The notes: generated by a model not told the origin, from the sequence alone. DNA of 64,000 nucleotides from Streptomyces sp. T39 (GCF_008042045.1 NZ_RDBP01000012.1:1365729-1429728); one strand, 5' to 3'; counted from the stretch's first letter, positions 53,807 through 63,458 are shown. A program made the numbers and translations.

Positions 53807-56179
53807 GTGGCCGAGGCGGCAGACACCCAGGGGATGCGTACTCCTCCGGCCCGCCGGTGGCTGCGGCGCACAGCCTCCGTGATCGCGGGACTACCGCTCG
53901 TGGCCGGGCTCCTGTGGGGTCCGGGCACCCCGGCCGCCACCGCTCAGGAGGCCGTCGGCAGCAGCACCGTCGATGTGTCCCTGAACACGATGACGCCCGC
54001 CTCTCCCGGCGAGAAGGACACGATCAGGATCTCGGGAACGGTGATCAACCGCGGCAAGCAGGCGATCACCGACGCCCATGTCGATCTTCGCGTCGGTCAG
54101 CAGCTCACCGGCCGTGCCGCCATCGACCGCGCCACGGAGCGCGTGACGGAGGGCAGGGTCTTCGACCCGATCCTCGACGGATCGCGGATCGACGACAAGT
54201 ACGCGCTCGAGATCCCCCGGCTCGCCGCCGGCGTGAGCCAGGACTTCTCGCTCTCCGTCCCGGCAGGCGAGCTCGACCTCGACGAGAACGGCGGGGTCTA
54301 CCAGCTCGGGGTGTCACTCACGGGCCGGACCGCGGCCCTCCCGTTCGACCAGGTGCTCGGCATCGAGCGGACCTTCCTGCCCTGGCAGCCGGAGGCGACC
54401 GAGAAGCGGACGCAGCTCACCTACCTCTGGCCGCTGATCTCGACCACGCATCTGACCTCGGAGACCGGTTCCGACGAGCAGCAGACCCCTGTGTTCGAGG
54501 ACGAGTCGCTGGTCGCCGAGCTGTCCCCCGGCGGGCGCCTCCAGCAGATGGTCTCGCTCGGCACGCAGCTGCCCGTCACCTGGGTCGTCGACCCGGATCT
54601 GCTGGCCACGGTCGACGCCATGGCCGAGGGATATGTCGTCCGGCAGGGCGACACCACGGTTCCCGGCAGCGAGAAGAACCAGAAGATCGCCCAGAGCTGG
54701 CTGAACGACCTCGGGAAGGCCGTGCAGGGCCGCAAGGTCGTGGCCCTGCCCTTCGCCGACCCGGACCTGGCCTCCCTGGCCCACCGCGGCAAGGCCGTGC
54801 CCGGCTCGCTCAGCCATCTGCAGCCCGCCACCGAGGTCGCCAGGGCCACCGTGGAGTCGACGCTCCTCACCACGCCGTCGGTGGACTTCGCCTGGCCCGT
54901 CGACGGCGCCGTCGACGCCGCGATCGTCGACGTGGCCACCTCCGCCGGCGCCGACAACGTCATCGCCCGCAGCGACAGCATCGGGGACGACCTCCCGTAC
55001 ACCCCGACGGCCGCGCGCCCCATCGGAGGCGGCACCACGGCCGTGGTGGCCGACTCACGGCTCTCCAAGGCCTTCCAGGGCGACATGACCAGGGCGGACG
55101 ACTCCGCGCTCGCCGTGCAGACGTTCCTCGCCCAGACGCTCGCCCTGACCCTCCAGGACCCGGAGAAGCAGCGCAGCATCGTCGTCGCCCCTCAGCGCAT
55201 GCCCACGGCCGCCCAGGCCCAGAGCATGGCCCGCGCCCTGCAGGCGCTGGACGGCAAGCGCTGGACCCAGCCCCTCGACCTGCCGGCCGCCGCCGAGGCC
55301 AAGCCCGACGCCGACGCCAACACCCGGGTGCCCCGCGCCTCCGAATACCCGGCCAAGCTCCGCAAGCAGGAGATGCCCGTCGAGACGTTCCGCGAGATCA
55401 GCGGAACCCAGAAGAACCTGGACATGTTCGAGGGCATCCTCACCCAGGCTGACCGGGTGAGCACCCCCTTCGGCCGGGCGATCGACCGCCAGCTCTCGAC
55501 GTCCTGGCGGGGCAACCCGCAGGGCGCCCAGCAGTACCGCGGCGGGGTGCAGACCAATCTCAAGAACCTCACCGAAGAGGTCCAGCTGATCCAGAAGTCC
55601 GATGTGACGCTCTCCGGCCGCAGCGCGATGATCCCGGTCACCGTGCAGAACCAGTTGGTCCAGGGCGTGGACGACCTGGTGCTGCGGCTGACCTCGCAGA
55701 GCCCCACCCGGCTCGGGCTCGACGACAAGGCCATGGCGGAACAACCGGTCCGGGTCGGCGGCGGACACAGCCAGACGGTGAAGTTCCCCGCCGTGGCCAA
55801 TGCTAACGGTCAGGTCCAGATGACCGCCCAGCTCTTCACCAAGGACGGCACCCCCTACGGCGACTCCATGGCCTTCACCGTGAAGGTCTCGGAGATCACG
55901 CCCCAGGTGATGCTCGTCATCGCCGGCGGGGTGCTGCTCCTCGTCCTCGCGGGGATCAGGATGTACACCCAGCGACGTCGCGCAGCCGCGCTCGATGCTG
56001 CCGGCTCCGGCGAGAGGACCGCGGAGGAAGCGGCCGAGGGGACGCCGGACGCCGGGACCGGCGACCCTGTCACCCAGGCCGGCGACGGCCCGGATCCCGG
56101 GCAGGCGAGTGACCTGTCACCTGACACCCGACCGGAAAGCGCCGACCCGTCCGGCGCTGGTGAGAAAGTGGACCGTTGA
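53807..56179 (+). CDS. DUF6049-family secreted membrane-anchored protein
   Basis: 790 residues from GTG 53807. Signal peptide about 1-46 (RRTASVIAGLPLVAGLLWGP, cleavage near ATAQE), a large extracytoplasmic part with beta-type domains, a single C-terminal helix (VMLVIAGGVLLLVLAGI) followed by an acidic cytoplasmic tail. The family (DUF6049) occurs upstream of murJ in actinobacteria and is of unknown function; the position suggests a role in wall assembly. It is followed 45 bp on by murJ. Confidence 0.85.
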   Translation: MAEAADTQGMRTPPARRWLRRTASVIAGLPLVAGLLWGPGTPAATAQEAVGSSTVDVSLNTMTPASPGEKDTIRISGTVINRGKQAITDAHVDLRVGQQLTGRAAIDRATERVTEGRVFDPILDGSRIDDKYALEIPRLAAGVSQDFSLSVPAGELDLDENGGVYQLGVSLTGRTAALPFDQVLGIERTFLPWQPEATEKRTQLTYLWPLISTTHLTSETGSDEQQTPVFEDESLVAELSPGGRLQQMVSLGTQLPVTWVVDPDLLATVDAMAEGYVVRQGDTTVPGSEKNQKIAQSWLNDLGKAVQGRKVVALPFADPDLASLAHRGKAVPGSLSHLQPATEVARATVESTLLTTPSVDFAWPVDGAVDAAIVDVATSAGADNVIARSDSIGDDLPYTPTAARPIGGGTTAVVADSRLSKAFQGDMTRADDSALAVQTFLAQTLALTLQDPEKQRSIVVAPQRMPTAAQAQSMARALQALDGKRWTQPLDLPAAAEAKPDADANTRVPRASEYPAKLRKQEMPVETFREISGTQKNLDMFEGILTQADRVSTPFGRAIDRQLSTSWRGNPQGAQQYRGGVQTNLKNLTEEVQLIQKSDVTLSGRSAMIPVTVQNQLVQGVDDLVLRLTSQSPTRLGLDDKAMAEQPVRVGGGHSQTVKFPAVANANGQVQMTAQLFTKDGTPYGDSMAFTVKVSEITPQVMLVIAGGVLLLVLAGIRMYTQRRRAAALDAAGSGERTAEEAAEGTPDAGTGDPVTQAGDGPDPGQASDLSPDTRPESADPSGAGEKVDR

Positions 56180-56224
56180 GCGATGTCGTGGCCGGTCGGC
56201 CGGGGACGATGAGGTGGGGTAGTC

Positions 56225-58408
56225 ATGAACGCGCCGTATGACGGTGACCGCGGTCAGGGCGCGGGCGGTAACCCGTCCGGCCAGGGCCCGACGCCTCATC
56301 AGCCTCCCCACGATCCCTACGCCCCGCAGGACCCGTACGCCCAGGATCAGTACGCCCACGACCCGTATCTCCAGGACGCGTACCACCCCGATCCCTACGC
56401 GGCCCAGGATCTCTCCGCCCAGGACCCGGTCTCGGAAGCCCTCTACGACCGGTCGGCGCACCCGCCGCCGCCCCCGGGCAGCTACGAGGCGCCGAACCCC
56501 CTCTACCAGCAGCCCCCCACATCGCCGTACGCTCCGGACCCCCGGGTCTGGGCACAGACCCCTCCGCCCGAGCCGGACGGGCCCTCGCGCCATCTGCCGT
56601 ACGGGGACGACGCGCGGACCACGCAGTTCACCGGTGTCGACGACCTGGTCACCCGGGCCGGAGAGCAGCAGCCGGAGCCCGACGCCTTCGCCCATCTCTT
56701 CCGGGACCAGCAGGCCGCGGGCGTCCCCGCGCCGGCCCCCGAGCCCGATCCCGTGCCCGTGCCCCCCAAGAAGCCGGCCGGGCGCGCCTCCGGGCTGCTG
56801 AGGTCCAGCGCCGTGATGGCGGCGGGAACCCTGGTCTCCCGCCTCACCGGATTCGTGCGCAGCCTGGTGATCACGGCCGCGCTCGGTGCCGCCCTGCTCG
56901 GTGACACCTTCACCGTCGCGTACACCCTGCCGACGATGATCTACATCCTCACCGTCGGCGGCGGTCTCAACTCCGTCTTCGTCCCGCAGCTGGTCCGGGC
57001 GATGAAGAACGACGAGGACGGCGGCGAGGCATTCGCCAACCGTCTGCTGACCCTCGTGATGGTGGCGCTGGGCGCCATCGTCGCCATCGCCGTCTTCGCC
57101 GCGCCACTCCTCGTCCAGTTGATGTCGGACACGATCGCGAGCGACCCGGCGGCAAACAACGTGGCCGTCACCTTCGCCCGCTACTGCCTGCCCACCATCT
57201 TCTTCATGGGCATCCACGTGGTGATGGGCCAGATCCTGAACGCGCGGGGCAAGTTCGGCGCGATGATGTGGACCCCGGTCCTCAACAACATCGTCATGAT
57301 CACCACGTTCGGTCTCTTCATCTGGGTCTACGGGACCTCGGCCGAGTCCCAGATGGGCGTCCAGACGATTCCGCCGGAGGGCGTCCGCCTCCTCGGCATC
57401 GGCACCCTCCTCGGCCTGGTCGTCCAGGCCCTGGCGATGATCCCGTACCTGAGGGAGACCGGGTTCCGGTTCCGTCCGCGCTTCGACTGGAAGGGCCACG
57501 GGCTGGGCAGGACGGTCAAGCTCGCCAAGTGGACCGTGCTCTTCGTCCTCGCCAACCAGGCGGGTGTCCTCGTCGTCACCCAGCTGGCCACCGCGGCCGG
57601 TGAGGCCTCCGGCAAGCAGGGCGCCGGCTTCATCGCCTACACCAATGCCCAGCTGATCTGGGGCATGCCACAGGCCATCATCACCGTCTCGGTGATGGCC
57701 GCCCTCCTCCCGCGGCTCTCCCGCGCCGCCCACGACGGAGACCCGGGCGCCGTGCGCGACGACATCTCCCAGGGCCTGCGCAACTCCGCGGTCGCGATCG
57801 TCCCCGTCTCCTTCGCGTTCCTCGCGCTGGGCGTCCCGATGTCCACGCTGCTGTTCGCCTCCAGCGGCCACCAGGCCGCCCAGGGCATGGGCTTCATCCT
57901 GATGGCCTTCGGCCTCGGTCTGATCCCGTACTCCGTCCAGTACGTCGTCCTGCGTGGCTTCTACGCGTACGAGGACACCCGCACCCCCTTCTACAACACG
58001 GTGATCGTCGCCGCGGTCAACGCGGGCTCGTCCGCTCTCTGTTACGCGCTGCTCCCCGCCCAGTGGGCGGTCGTGGGCATGGGCGCCTCCTACGGCCTCG
58101 CCTACGCGGTCGGCGTGGGCGTCGCCTGGCGACGGCTCAAGAAGCGTCTCGGCGGAGACCTGGACGGCTCCCATGTGACGCGGACCTACGCCCGGCTGTC
58201 GATGGCCTCGGTTCCCGCCGCGATCGCCGGCGGCGCGGTGGCCTACGGGATCACCACCCTGCTCGGCAGCGGGGCCGGCGGTTCCCTGGTCGCACTGGTC
58301 ATCGGCGGGATCGTCCTGCTGGGCATCTTCTTCGTCGCGGCGAAGAAGATGCGCATCGCGGAGCTCAACGCCCTGGTCGGAATGGTCCGCGGACGTCTCG
58401 GACGATAG
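56225..58408 (+). CDS. murJ: Lipid II flippase MurJ (MviN)
   Basis: 727 residues. The N-terminal 185 residues are cytoplasmic and rich in Asp, Pro, Tyr and Gln, with repeats of the type DPYAPQ/DPYAQD/DPYLQD. Then 14 or more helices of the MOP superfamily (MAAGTLVSRLTGFVRSLVI at the start). MurJ moves lipid II across the membrane. ATG 56225 after GAGGTGGGGTAGTC. Next gene is a pseudokinase, as with MviN in mycobacteria. The extension could bind that partner. Confidence 0.94.
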   Translation: MNAPYDGDRGQGAGGNPSGQGPTPHQPPHDPYAPQDPYAQDQYAHDPYLQDAYHPDPYAAQDLSAQDPVSEALYDRSAHPPPPPGSYEAPNPLYQQPPTSPYAPDPRVWAQTPPPEPDGPSRHLPYGDDARTTQFTGVDDLVTRAGEQQPEPDAFAHLFRDQQAAGVPAPAPEPDPVPVPPKKPAGRASGLLRSSAVMAAGTLVSRLTGFVRSLVITAALGAALLGDTFTVAYTLPTMIYILTVGGGLNSVFVPQLVRAMKNDEDGGEAFANRLLTLVMVALGAIVAIAVFAAPLLVQLMSDTIASDPAANNVAVTFARYCLPTIFFMGIHVVMGQILNARGKFGAMMWTPVLNNIVMITTFGLFIWVYGTSAESQMGVQTIPPEGVRLLGIGTLLGLVVQALAMIPYLRETGFRFRPRFDWKGHGLGRTVKLAKWTVLFVLANQAGVLVVTQLATAAGEASGKQGAGFIAYTNAQLIWGMPQAIITVSVMAALLPRLSRAAHDGDPGAVRDDISQGLRNSAVAIVPVSFAFLALGVPMSTLLFASSGHQAAQGMGFILMAFGLGLIPYSVQYVVLRGFYAYEDTRTPFYNTVIVAAVNAGSSALCYALLPAQWAVVGMGASYGLAYAVGVGVAWRRLKKRLGGDLDGSHVTRTYARLSMASVPAAIAGGAVAYGITTLLGSGAGGSLVALVIGGIVLLGIFFVAAKKMRIAELNALVGMVRGRLGR

Positions 58409-58528
58409 GACGATCCGGTCCTGGCACAACCATCGTCGGACGCCGTGTGTCGTGCATAGCGTCCGACTGTGGGCACAATTGGCATGGCGTTTGAGTACGG
58501 CGCAATGGATGGGGAGGCAGGAACGACG

Positions 58529-60265
58529 GTGGCGGAACGTAGCACGGCTGCCGTCGACGTGGCCGACAACGGCGGGGAAGAACCGCTGACAGCGCAGAAG
58601 CGCGAGGCCACGACCGACGGGGCGGCTGAATCCCAGAAGACTCCGGAGACGAACGCGCCGGAGGAAACGGACGGCGGGGAAAAGGGAGCCGAACCTCCGA
58701 TCGCGACGCCCGACTTGCACAGCGGCCACAAGCTCGCCAAGCGCTACCGGCTCGAGGAGTGCGTCACCCGTCTGGACGGTTTCAGCAGTTGGCGTGCCGT
58801 CGACGAGAAGCTGCGCCGAGCCGTCGGCGTGCATCTGCTGCCCGCGGACCATCCGCGCGCTCGGTCCGTCCTCGCCGCCGCCCGTTCCTCGGCTCTCCTC
58901 GGCGACCCCAGGTTCGTCCAAGTGCTGGACGCCGTCGAGGAGAACGAGCTGGTCTATGTCGTTCACGAATGGCTTCCGGACGCCGTCGAACTGACGACGC
59001 TGCTCGCGGCAGGCCCTCTGGAACCTCACGAGGCCTACCAGCTGGTCGAGCAGGTGGCGCTCGCGATGACCGCGGCCCACCGGGAAGGGCTCGCCCACCT
59101 CCGGCTCACCCCGGGGGCCGTGCTGCGCACCTCCACCGGCCAGTACCGCATCCGCGGTCTCGCCGTGAACGCGGCACTGCGCGGTATCTCCGCCGACCGT
59201 CCGCAGCGCACCGACACCGAGGCCATCGGCGCCCTTCTCTACGCGGCGCTCACCCAGCGCTGGCCGTACGAGAACGACGCCTACGGGCTGTCGGGCCTCC
59301 CCAAGGGGGTCGGCCTGGTCGCCCCCGACCAGGTGAGGGCTGGCGTCCACCGGGGCCTGTCCGAGCTCGCCATGCGGGCGCTCGTCAACGACGGGGCCAC
59401 GGCATCCCGTCAGGAGCCGCCGTGCACCACGCCGGACGAACTGGCGAAGGCGGTTGCGGCGATGCCCCGGATCCGCCCGCCGGAGCCGACGTTCGCGGCA
59501 CCACCGGACTACCAGCGCACGACGTACCAGCAAGGCACCTACGGACGTCCCCCGGCTCGCCCGGGCGCCGCCGTCACCCAGTCGGCTCCGGTGCCCCCGG
59601 CGCCGCTCGAGAGCCGCACCGGCAGGGCGCTGAAGTGGACGGTCTCGGCCCTGCTGATCGCCGCGCTCGGGCTCGGCAGCTGGCAGGTCGCCGACAAGCT
59701 GCTGGACGACAACAAGGGGGCCCGGGAGACTCCGTCCTCCGAGACGTCCACCACGGACGGCGAGAACGACAAGCCGGCCGCACCGACACCCCTGAAGGTC
59801 CAGGCCGCCCAGGAGTACGCCCCGGACGGTTCTCCGCAGAACTCCGCGAACGTGGGCGCCACCTACGACAGCGATCCCTCCAGCTACTGGCGCACCAAGT
59901 CCTACTTCGACGGGCCTGAGTTCGCCCCGTCGGTGAAGCAGGGCGTCGGGATCGTCTTCGACCTCGGCAGTGAAAAAACTGTCACGGGTTCCTCCATAGC
60001 GTTGCGCTACGGGGGAGAGCACACCACGATCAGCCTCTATGCCGCTGATTCCCTTTCGCCTTCCGGCCCTGTCGGTTCGATGAAGCAGATCGCGACGGGC
60101 CGGACCGGTGGATCGGCGCTCGAACTGAGGAGCAAGGACGGCAAGGAGTCCGTCTCGAGCCGGTACGTGCTCCTGTGGATGACGGCGATGCCGCACTCGC
60201 CGCAGGACGGGTTCAGCGACGCCGGTTACAAGCAGGGGATCACGGACGTCTCCTTCACCGGCTGA
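58529..60265 (+). CDS. Membrane pseudokinase linked to MurJ
   Basis: 578 residues from GTG 58529 (GGGGAGG 11 bases upstream). Residues 1-70 disordered; a protein-kinase-like fold from about 70 to 320 with the HRD loop replaced (HREGLAHLRLTPGAVLRT) and no DFG; hence a pseudokinase. A helix (about 367-387) follows, then a Thr/Ser linker and an extracellular beta-rich domain resembling discoidin/carbohydrate-binding modules (about 415-578). In mycobacteria the kinase-like part of MviN binds a phosphorylated FHA protein to control wall synthesis; a similar role is inferred here. Confidence 0.85.
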   Translation: MAERSTAAVDVADNGGEEPLTAQKREATTDGAAESQKTPETNAPEETDGGEKGAEPPIATPDLHSGHKLAKRYRLEECVTRLDGFSSWRAVDEKLRRAVGVHLLPADHPRARSVLAAARSSALLGDPRFVQVLDAVEENELVYVVHEWLPDAVELTTLLAAGPLEPHEAYQLVEQVALAMTAAHREGLAHLRLTPGAVLRTSTGQYRIRGLAVNAALRGISADRPQRTDTEAIGALLYAALTQRWPYENDAYGLSGLPKGVGLVAPDQVRAGVHRGLSELAMRALVNDGATASRQEPPCTTPDELAKAVAAMPRIRPPEPTFAAPPDYQRTTYQQGTYGRPPARPGAAVTQSAPVPPAPLESRTGRALKWTVSALLIAALGLGSWQVADKLLDDNKGARETPSSETSTTDGENDKPAAPTPLKVQAAQEYAPDGSPQNSANVGATYDSDPSSYWRTKSYFDGPEFAPSVKQGVGIVFDLGSEKTVTGSSIALRYGGEHTTISLYAADSLSPSGPVGSMKQIATGRTGGSALELRSKDGKESVSSRYVLLWMTAMPHSPQDGFSDAGYKQGITDVSFTG

Positions 60266-60291
60266 CGGAGCAGAGGGGAGGGGGCTCACCG

Positions 60292-60996
60292 TTGAACGAC
60301 GAGACACTCGGCGACCGGAGCGATCAGGATCTCCTGGCACTCCACGTCGCCGGGGACCCGGAGGCCTTCGGTGAGCTGGTGCGCCGGCATCGCGACCGGC
60401 TCTGGGCCGTGGCGCTGCGTACCCTGGGGGACAGGGAGGAAGCCGCCGACGCGGTCCAGGACGCCTTCGTCTCCGCCTTCCGGGCCGCGGCGGGATTCCG
60501 TGGGCAGTCCGCGGTCACGACCTGGCTGCACCGCATCACGGTGAACGCCTGCCTCGACCGGGTCCGCAAGGCCGCCTCCCGCAAGACGTCCCCCGTCGAC
60601 GACACCGAGCGGCTGGAACAGCTGCTGGAACCGCATGAGTCCGCCGAGGCACCCGCGGAGCGCGGTGACCTCCATCGGGAGCTGCTCGCCGCCCTGGCCC
60701 GGCTCCCCGAGGACCAGCGGGCGGCACTCGTCCTGGTGGACATGCAGGGATACCCGGTGGCGGAGGCCGCCCGGATCCTCGATGTCCCGACCGGGACGGT
60801 CAAGAGCCGCTGCGCCCGCGGCCGGGCACGCCTGCTGCCCATGGTCAGCCATCTGAGAGCCGAGGGCTCGGATATCCCCGTGGACGACGGGGGAAGGAAC
60901 CGGACGGCAGGGACATCCGTCCCACCGGAGTCGGGAGCGAAAAAGCCGGGACCCAACGGTCCGGCTGCGGTGAAAGGTGGAGGTGGGCGCGCGTGA
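60292..60996 (+). CDS. sigM: ECF sigma factor SigM
   Basis: 234 residues from TTG 60292, 10 bases after GGAGGGGG. Sigma region 2 (about 25-92, AFGELVRRHRDRLWAVALRTLGDREEAADAVQDAF) and region 4 (about 130-185, LPEDQRAALVLVDMQGYPVAEAARILD) are intact; there is a long polar tail. The downstream anti-sigma gene overlaps by 4 bp. In S. coelicolor the same pair (SigM-RsmA) is described, and the locus precedes trxB here too. It directs stress or development genes. Confidence 0.9.
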   Translation: MNDETLGDRSDQDLLALHVAGDPEAFGELVRRHRDRLWAVALRTLGDREEAADAVQDAFVSAFRAAAGFRGQSAVTTWLHRITVNACLDRVRKAASRKTSPVDDTERLEQLLEPHESAEAPAERGDLHRELLAALARLPEDQRAALVLVDMQGYPVAEAARILDVPTGTVKSRCARGRARLLPMVSHLRAEGSDIPVDDGGRNRTAGTSVPPESGAKKPGPNGPAAVKGGGGRA

Positions 60997-61895
60997 CATC
61001 CTCGACCGACGCGAACCGGCACCCTGACGTCTCGGAGATCTCCGACCTCACCGAAGGTCTCCTCCCACCGTCCCGGGCCGCGGAGCTGCGCCGGCACCTC
61101 GACGACTGCGTCCTCTGCGCCGAGGTGCATGCCTCGCTGGAGCAGATCCGGGGCCTGCTGGGGACGCTGCCCGGCCCGAGCCGTATGCCGGCCGATGTCG
61201 CCGGCCGTATCGATGCCGCCCTCGCCGCGGAGGCCCTGCTGAGCGCCACGGCTCCGGCCGACCCGGTCGATGTTTCACGTGAAACATCGACCGATGCCCC
61301 CACGCCTCCCGCCGTCCCCGCGCCTTCCGCCGACCGGCCGGCCGGACGCCCGCGTGCTGCCACCGGTCCCGGCCGGAGCCGCCGACCCCGTCGCCGGACG
61401 GCCGTGCTCGGTGCCGTGCTGAGCGCGGCCGCTCTCGGCATGAGCGTCATCCTGCTGCAGTCCGGCACCCAGATGTCGGCCGACTCGGGTGCCGCCAAGG
61501 ACGCCTCGGTCAGCGCGGCCTCCGGCGATGCGGGCGAGTTCTCGGGAGAGCCGGTCCAGGAGCGCGTGCACACGCTGCTGTCGGTCGGCATCAGTTCCGC
61601 GGAACCGAGGATCGAGAAGGCCCCTTCGGCCGAAGCCGACAGCCCTGCCGTCTCTCCGAAGAGTTCGCCCACGGCCCCCGTGCCGCCCTGCGTCCAGCGC
61701 GGCACCGGCCGCACGGACCAGCCCCTCGCCTTCGAGGAGGGCCGCTACGCCGGGACCGATGCCTACCTCGTGGTTCTGCCGCACCCCTCCGATGCCACAC
61801 GGGTCCAGGCCTACGTGGTCGATGCCGCCTGTGTGGACGCGTCCGGTACGCCTGCCGGGGATCTGCTTCTCACCAGGGCCTTCCCCCGGGACTGA
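60993..61895 (+). CDS. rsmA: Zinc-finger-type anti-sigma factor (RsmA)
   Basis: 300 residues, GTG start overlapping sigM (GTGA). The anti-sigma part has H35-X3-C39-X2-C42 in RRHLDDCVLC; S. coelicolor RsmA was reported to bind a [2Fe-2S] cluster. A helix lies at about 136-156, and an extracytoplasmic domain with two cysteines follows. An exact parS site encodes residues 94-98 (VSRET). Membrane anchoring makes the sigma factor responsive to envelope or redox signals. Confidence 0.88.
   Translation: MTSSTDANRHPDVSEISDLTEGLLPPSRAAELRRHLDDCVLCAEVHASLEQIRGLLGTLPGPSRMPADVAGRIDAALAAEALLSATAPADPVDVSRETSTDAPTPPAVPAPSADRPAGRPRAATGPGRSRRPRRRTAVLGAVLSAAALGMSVILLQSGTQMSADSGAAKDASVSAASGDAGEFSGEPVQERVHTLLSVGISSAEPRIEKAPSAEADSPAVSPKSSPTAPVPPCVQRGTGRTDQPLAFEEGRYAGTDAYLVVLPHPSDATRVQAYVVDAACVDASGTPAGDLLLTRAFPRD
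61272..61285. other. parS: parS site, exact, inside rsmA coding sequence
   Basis: Exact GTTTCACGTGAAAC within codons for VSRET of the anti-sigma factor linker; the palindrome continues outward (CGATGTTTCACG and complement). Confidence 0.93.
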
Positions 61896-61923
61896 GAGAC
61901 CGCCAGCGCCGCTGTGCGATTGC

Positions 61924-61950
61924 GGGAATGCGCGCCCCTTAGGATCCGTT
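61924..61950 (+). promoter_or_regulatory. Sigma-R promoter of trxBA
   Basis: GGGAAT (61924-61929), exactly 18 bp, then GTT (61948-61950). This is the published consensus for the thiol-oxidative-stress sigma factor SigR of S. coelicolor, and trxBA is its classic target. Confidence 0.9.
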
Positions 61951-62018
61951 GGGTGGGGTGAGAGCGATGAAGCAGCCCCGTAGGCAGTAGGCAGTCCCCA
62001 GAGACGAGGAAGAAACCC

Positions 62019-62993
62019 GTGAGCGACGTTCGTAACGTGATCATCATCGGCTCCGGGCCCGCGGGCTACACGGCTGCCCTCTACACCGCGCGTGCTTCGC
62101 TGAAGCCGCTGGTGTTCGAGGGCGCAGTCACCGCCGGTGGCGCGCTGATGAACACGACCGATGTGGAGAACTTCCCCGGTTTCCGCGACGGCATCATGGG
62201 CCCGGACCTGATGGACAACATGCGCGCCCAGGCAGAGCGCTTCGGCGCCGAGCTGGTGCCGGACGACGTCGTGGCCGTGGACCTCACCGGGACCGTCAAG
62301 ACCGTCACGGACACCGCCGGCACCGTGCACCGCGCCAAGGCCGTGATCGTCACCACCGGTTCGCAGCACCGCAAGCTCGGTCTCCCGAACGAGGACGCTC
62401 TCTCCGGGCGCGGAGTCTCCTGGTGCGCCACCTGCGACGGCTTCTTCTTCAAGGACCAGGACATCGCCGTGATCGGCGGCGGTGACACCGCGATGGAGGA
62501 GGCGACCTTCCTCTCGCGCTTCGCCAAGTCGGTCACCATCGTCCACCGCCGGGACACGCTGCGCGCCTCCAAGGCCATGCAGGACCGTGCCTTCGCCGAC
62601 CCGAAGATCTCCTTCGCCTGGGACAGCGAAGTCGCGGAGATCCACGGCGACCAGAAGCTCTCCGGCCTGACGCTGCGCAACACCAAGACCGGCGCGACGT
62701 CGGAGCTCGCCGTCACCGGTCTCTTCATCGCCGTGGGCCACGACCCGCGTACCGAGCTGTTCAAGGGCCAGCTCGAGCTCGATGACGAGGGCTACCTGAA
62801 GGTGGCGGCTCCGTCGACGCGGACCAATCTCACCGGTGTCTTCGGTGCGGGCGATGTGGTGGACCACACCTACCGTCAGGCGATCACGGCTGCCGGCACC
62901 GGCTGCTCCGCCGCCCTGGACGCCGAGCGCTTCCTCGCCGCGCTCTCGGACAGCGACAAGACCGCCGAGCCCGAGAAGACGCCCGTCGTCTGA
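62019..62993 (+). CDS. trxB: Thioredoxin reductase
   Basis: 324-residue NADPH-dependent flavoprotein that reduces thioredoxin. FAD motif GSGPAG (11-16), redox cysteines C136 and C139 in CATC, NADPH motif [13 protein letters not shown] start at 62019 after GAGGAAGAAAC. trxA follows 53 bp on. Behind a sigma-R promoter, it should rise under disulphide stress. Confidence 0.97.
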   Translation: MSDVRNVIIIGSGPAGYTAALYTARASLKPLVFEGAVTAGGALMNTTDVENFPGFRDGIMGPDLMDNMRAQAERFGAELVPDDVVAVDLTGTVKTVTDTAGTVHRAKAVIVTTGSQHRKLGLPNEDALSGRGVSWCATCDGFFFKDQDIAVIGGGDTAMEEATFLSRFAKSVTIVHRRDTLRASKAMQDRAFADPKISFAWDSEVAEIHGDQKLSGLTLRNTKTGATSELAVTGLFIAVGHDPRTELFKGQLELDDEGYLKVAAPSTRTNLTGVFGAGDVVDHTYRQAITAAGTGCSAALDAERFLAALSDSDKTAEPEKTPVV

Positions 62994-63046
62994 CGACTCG
63001 ACTGCTTTCCTCCCACCCCCGCAGAGAAGAAGTTAAGGAGGCCGCC

Positions 63047-63379
63047 GTGGCCGGCGCCCTGAAGAACGTGACCGACAGCTCCTTCGAAGAGGACGTCCTC
63101 AAGAGCGACAAGCCCGTGCTGGTGGACTTCTGGGCAGCCTGGTGCGGCCCGTGCCGTCAGATCGCGCCCTCGCTCGAGGCCATCGCGGCCGAGCACGGCG
63201 ACAAGATCGAGGTCGTGAAGCTCAACATCGACGAGAACCCGGCCATCGCCGCCAAGTACGGCGTGATGTCGATCCCGACCCTCAACGTCTACCAGAACGG
63301 CGAGGTCGCCAAGACCATCGTCGGCGCCAAGCCGAAGGCCGCGATCGTGCGCGACCTCGAGGCGTTCCTCGGCGAGTAG
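63047..63379 (+). CDS. trxA: Thioredoxin
   Basis: 110-residue thioredoxin with WCGPC (C33, C36) and cis-Pro in MSIPTLNVY. GTG 63047 after AAGGAGGCCGCC. Reduces protein disulphides using electrons from TrxB. Ends in a bidirectional terminator. Confidence 0.97.
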   Translation: MAGALKNVTDSSFEEDVLKSDKPVLVDFWAAWCGPCRQIAPSLEAIAAEHGDKIEVVKLNIDENPAIAAKYGVMSIPTLNVYQNGEVAKTIVGAKPKAAIVRDLEAFLGE

Positions 63380-63391
63380 TCGACCGCCGCT

Positions 63392-63405
63392 GTTTCACGT
63401 GAAAC
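63392..63405. other. parS: parS site, exact
   Basis: Exact GTTTCACGTGAAAC directly after trxA, next to its terminator. Confidence 0.94.
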
Positions 63406-63406
63406 A

Positions 63407-63438
63407 CGTAGGGCCCACCCTCAGGGGTGGGCCCTACG
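63407..63438. terminator. Bidirectional terminator between trxA and the GNAT gene
   Basis: Perfect 14-bp arms CGTAGGGCCCACCC (63407-63420) and complement (63425-63438) with loop TCAG. Confidence 0.9.
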
Positions 63439-63458
63439 CATGTGCACGAACGATCCGC

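Noticed and set aside
56117-60340. A 1407-codon open frame on the minus strand opposite murJ and the pseudokinase
   Set aside because: It is antisense to well-identified genes and has low-complexity, motif-free sequence; in high-G+C DNA the opposite frame is often open.
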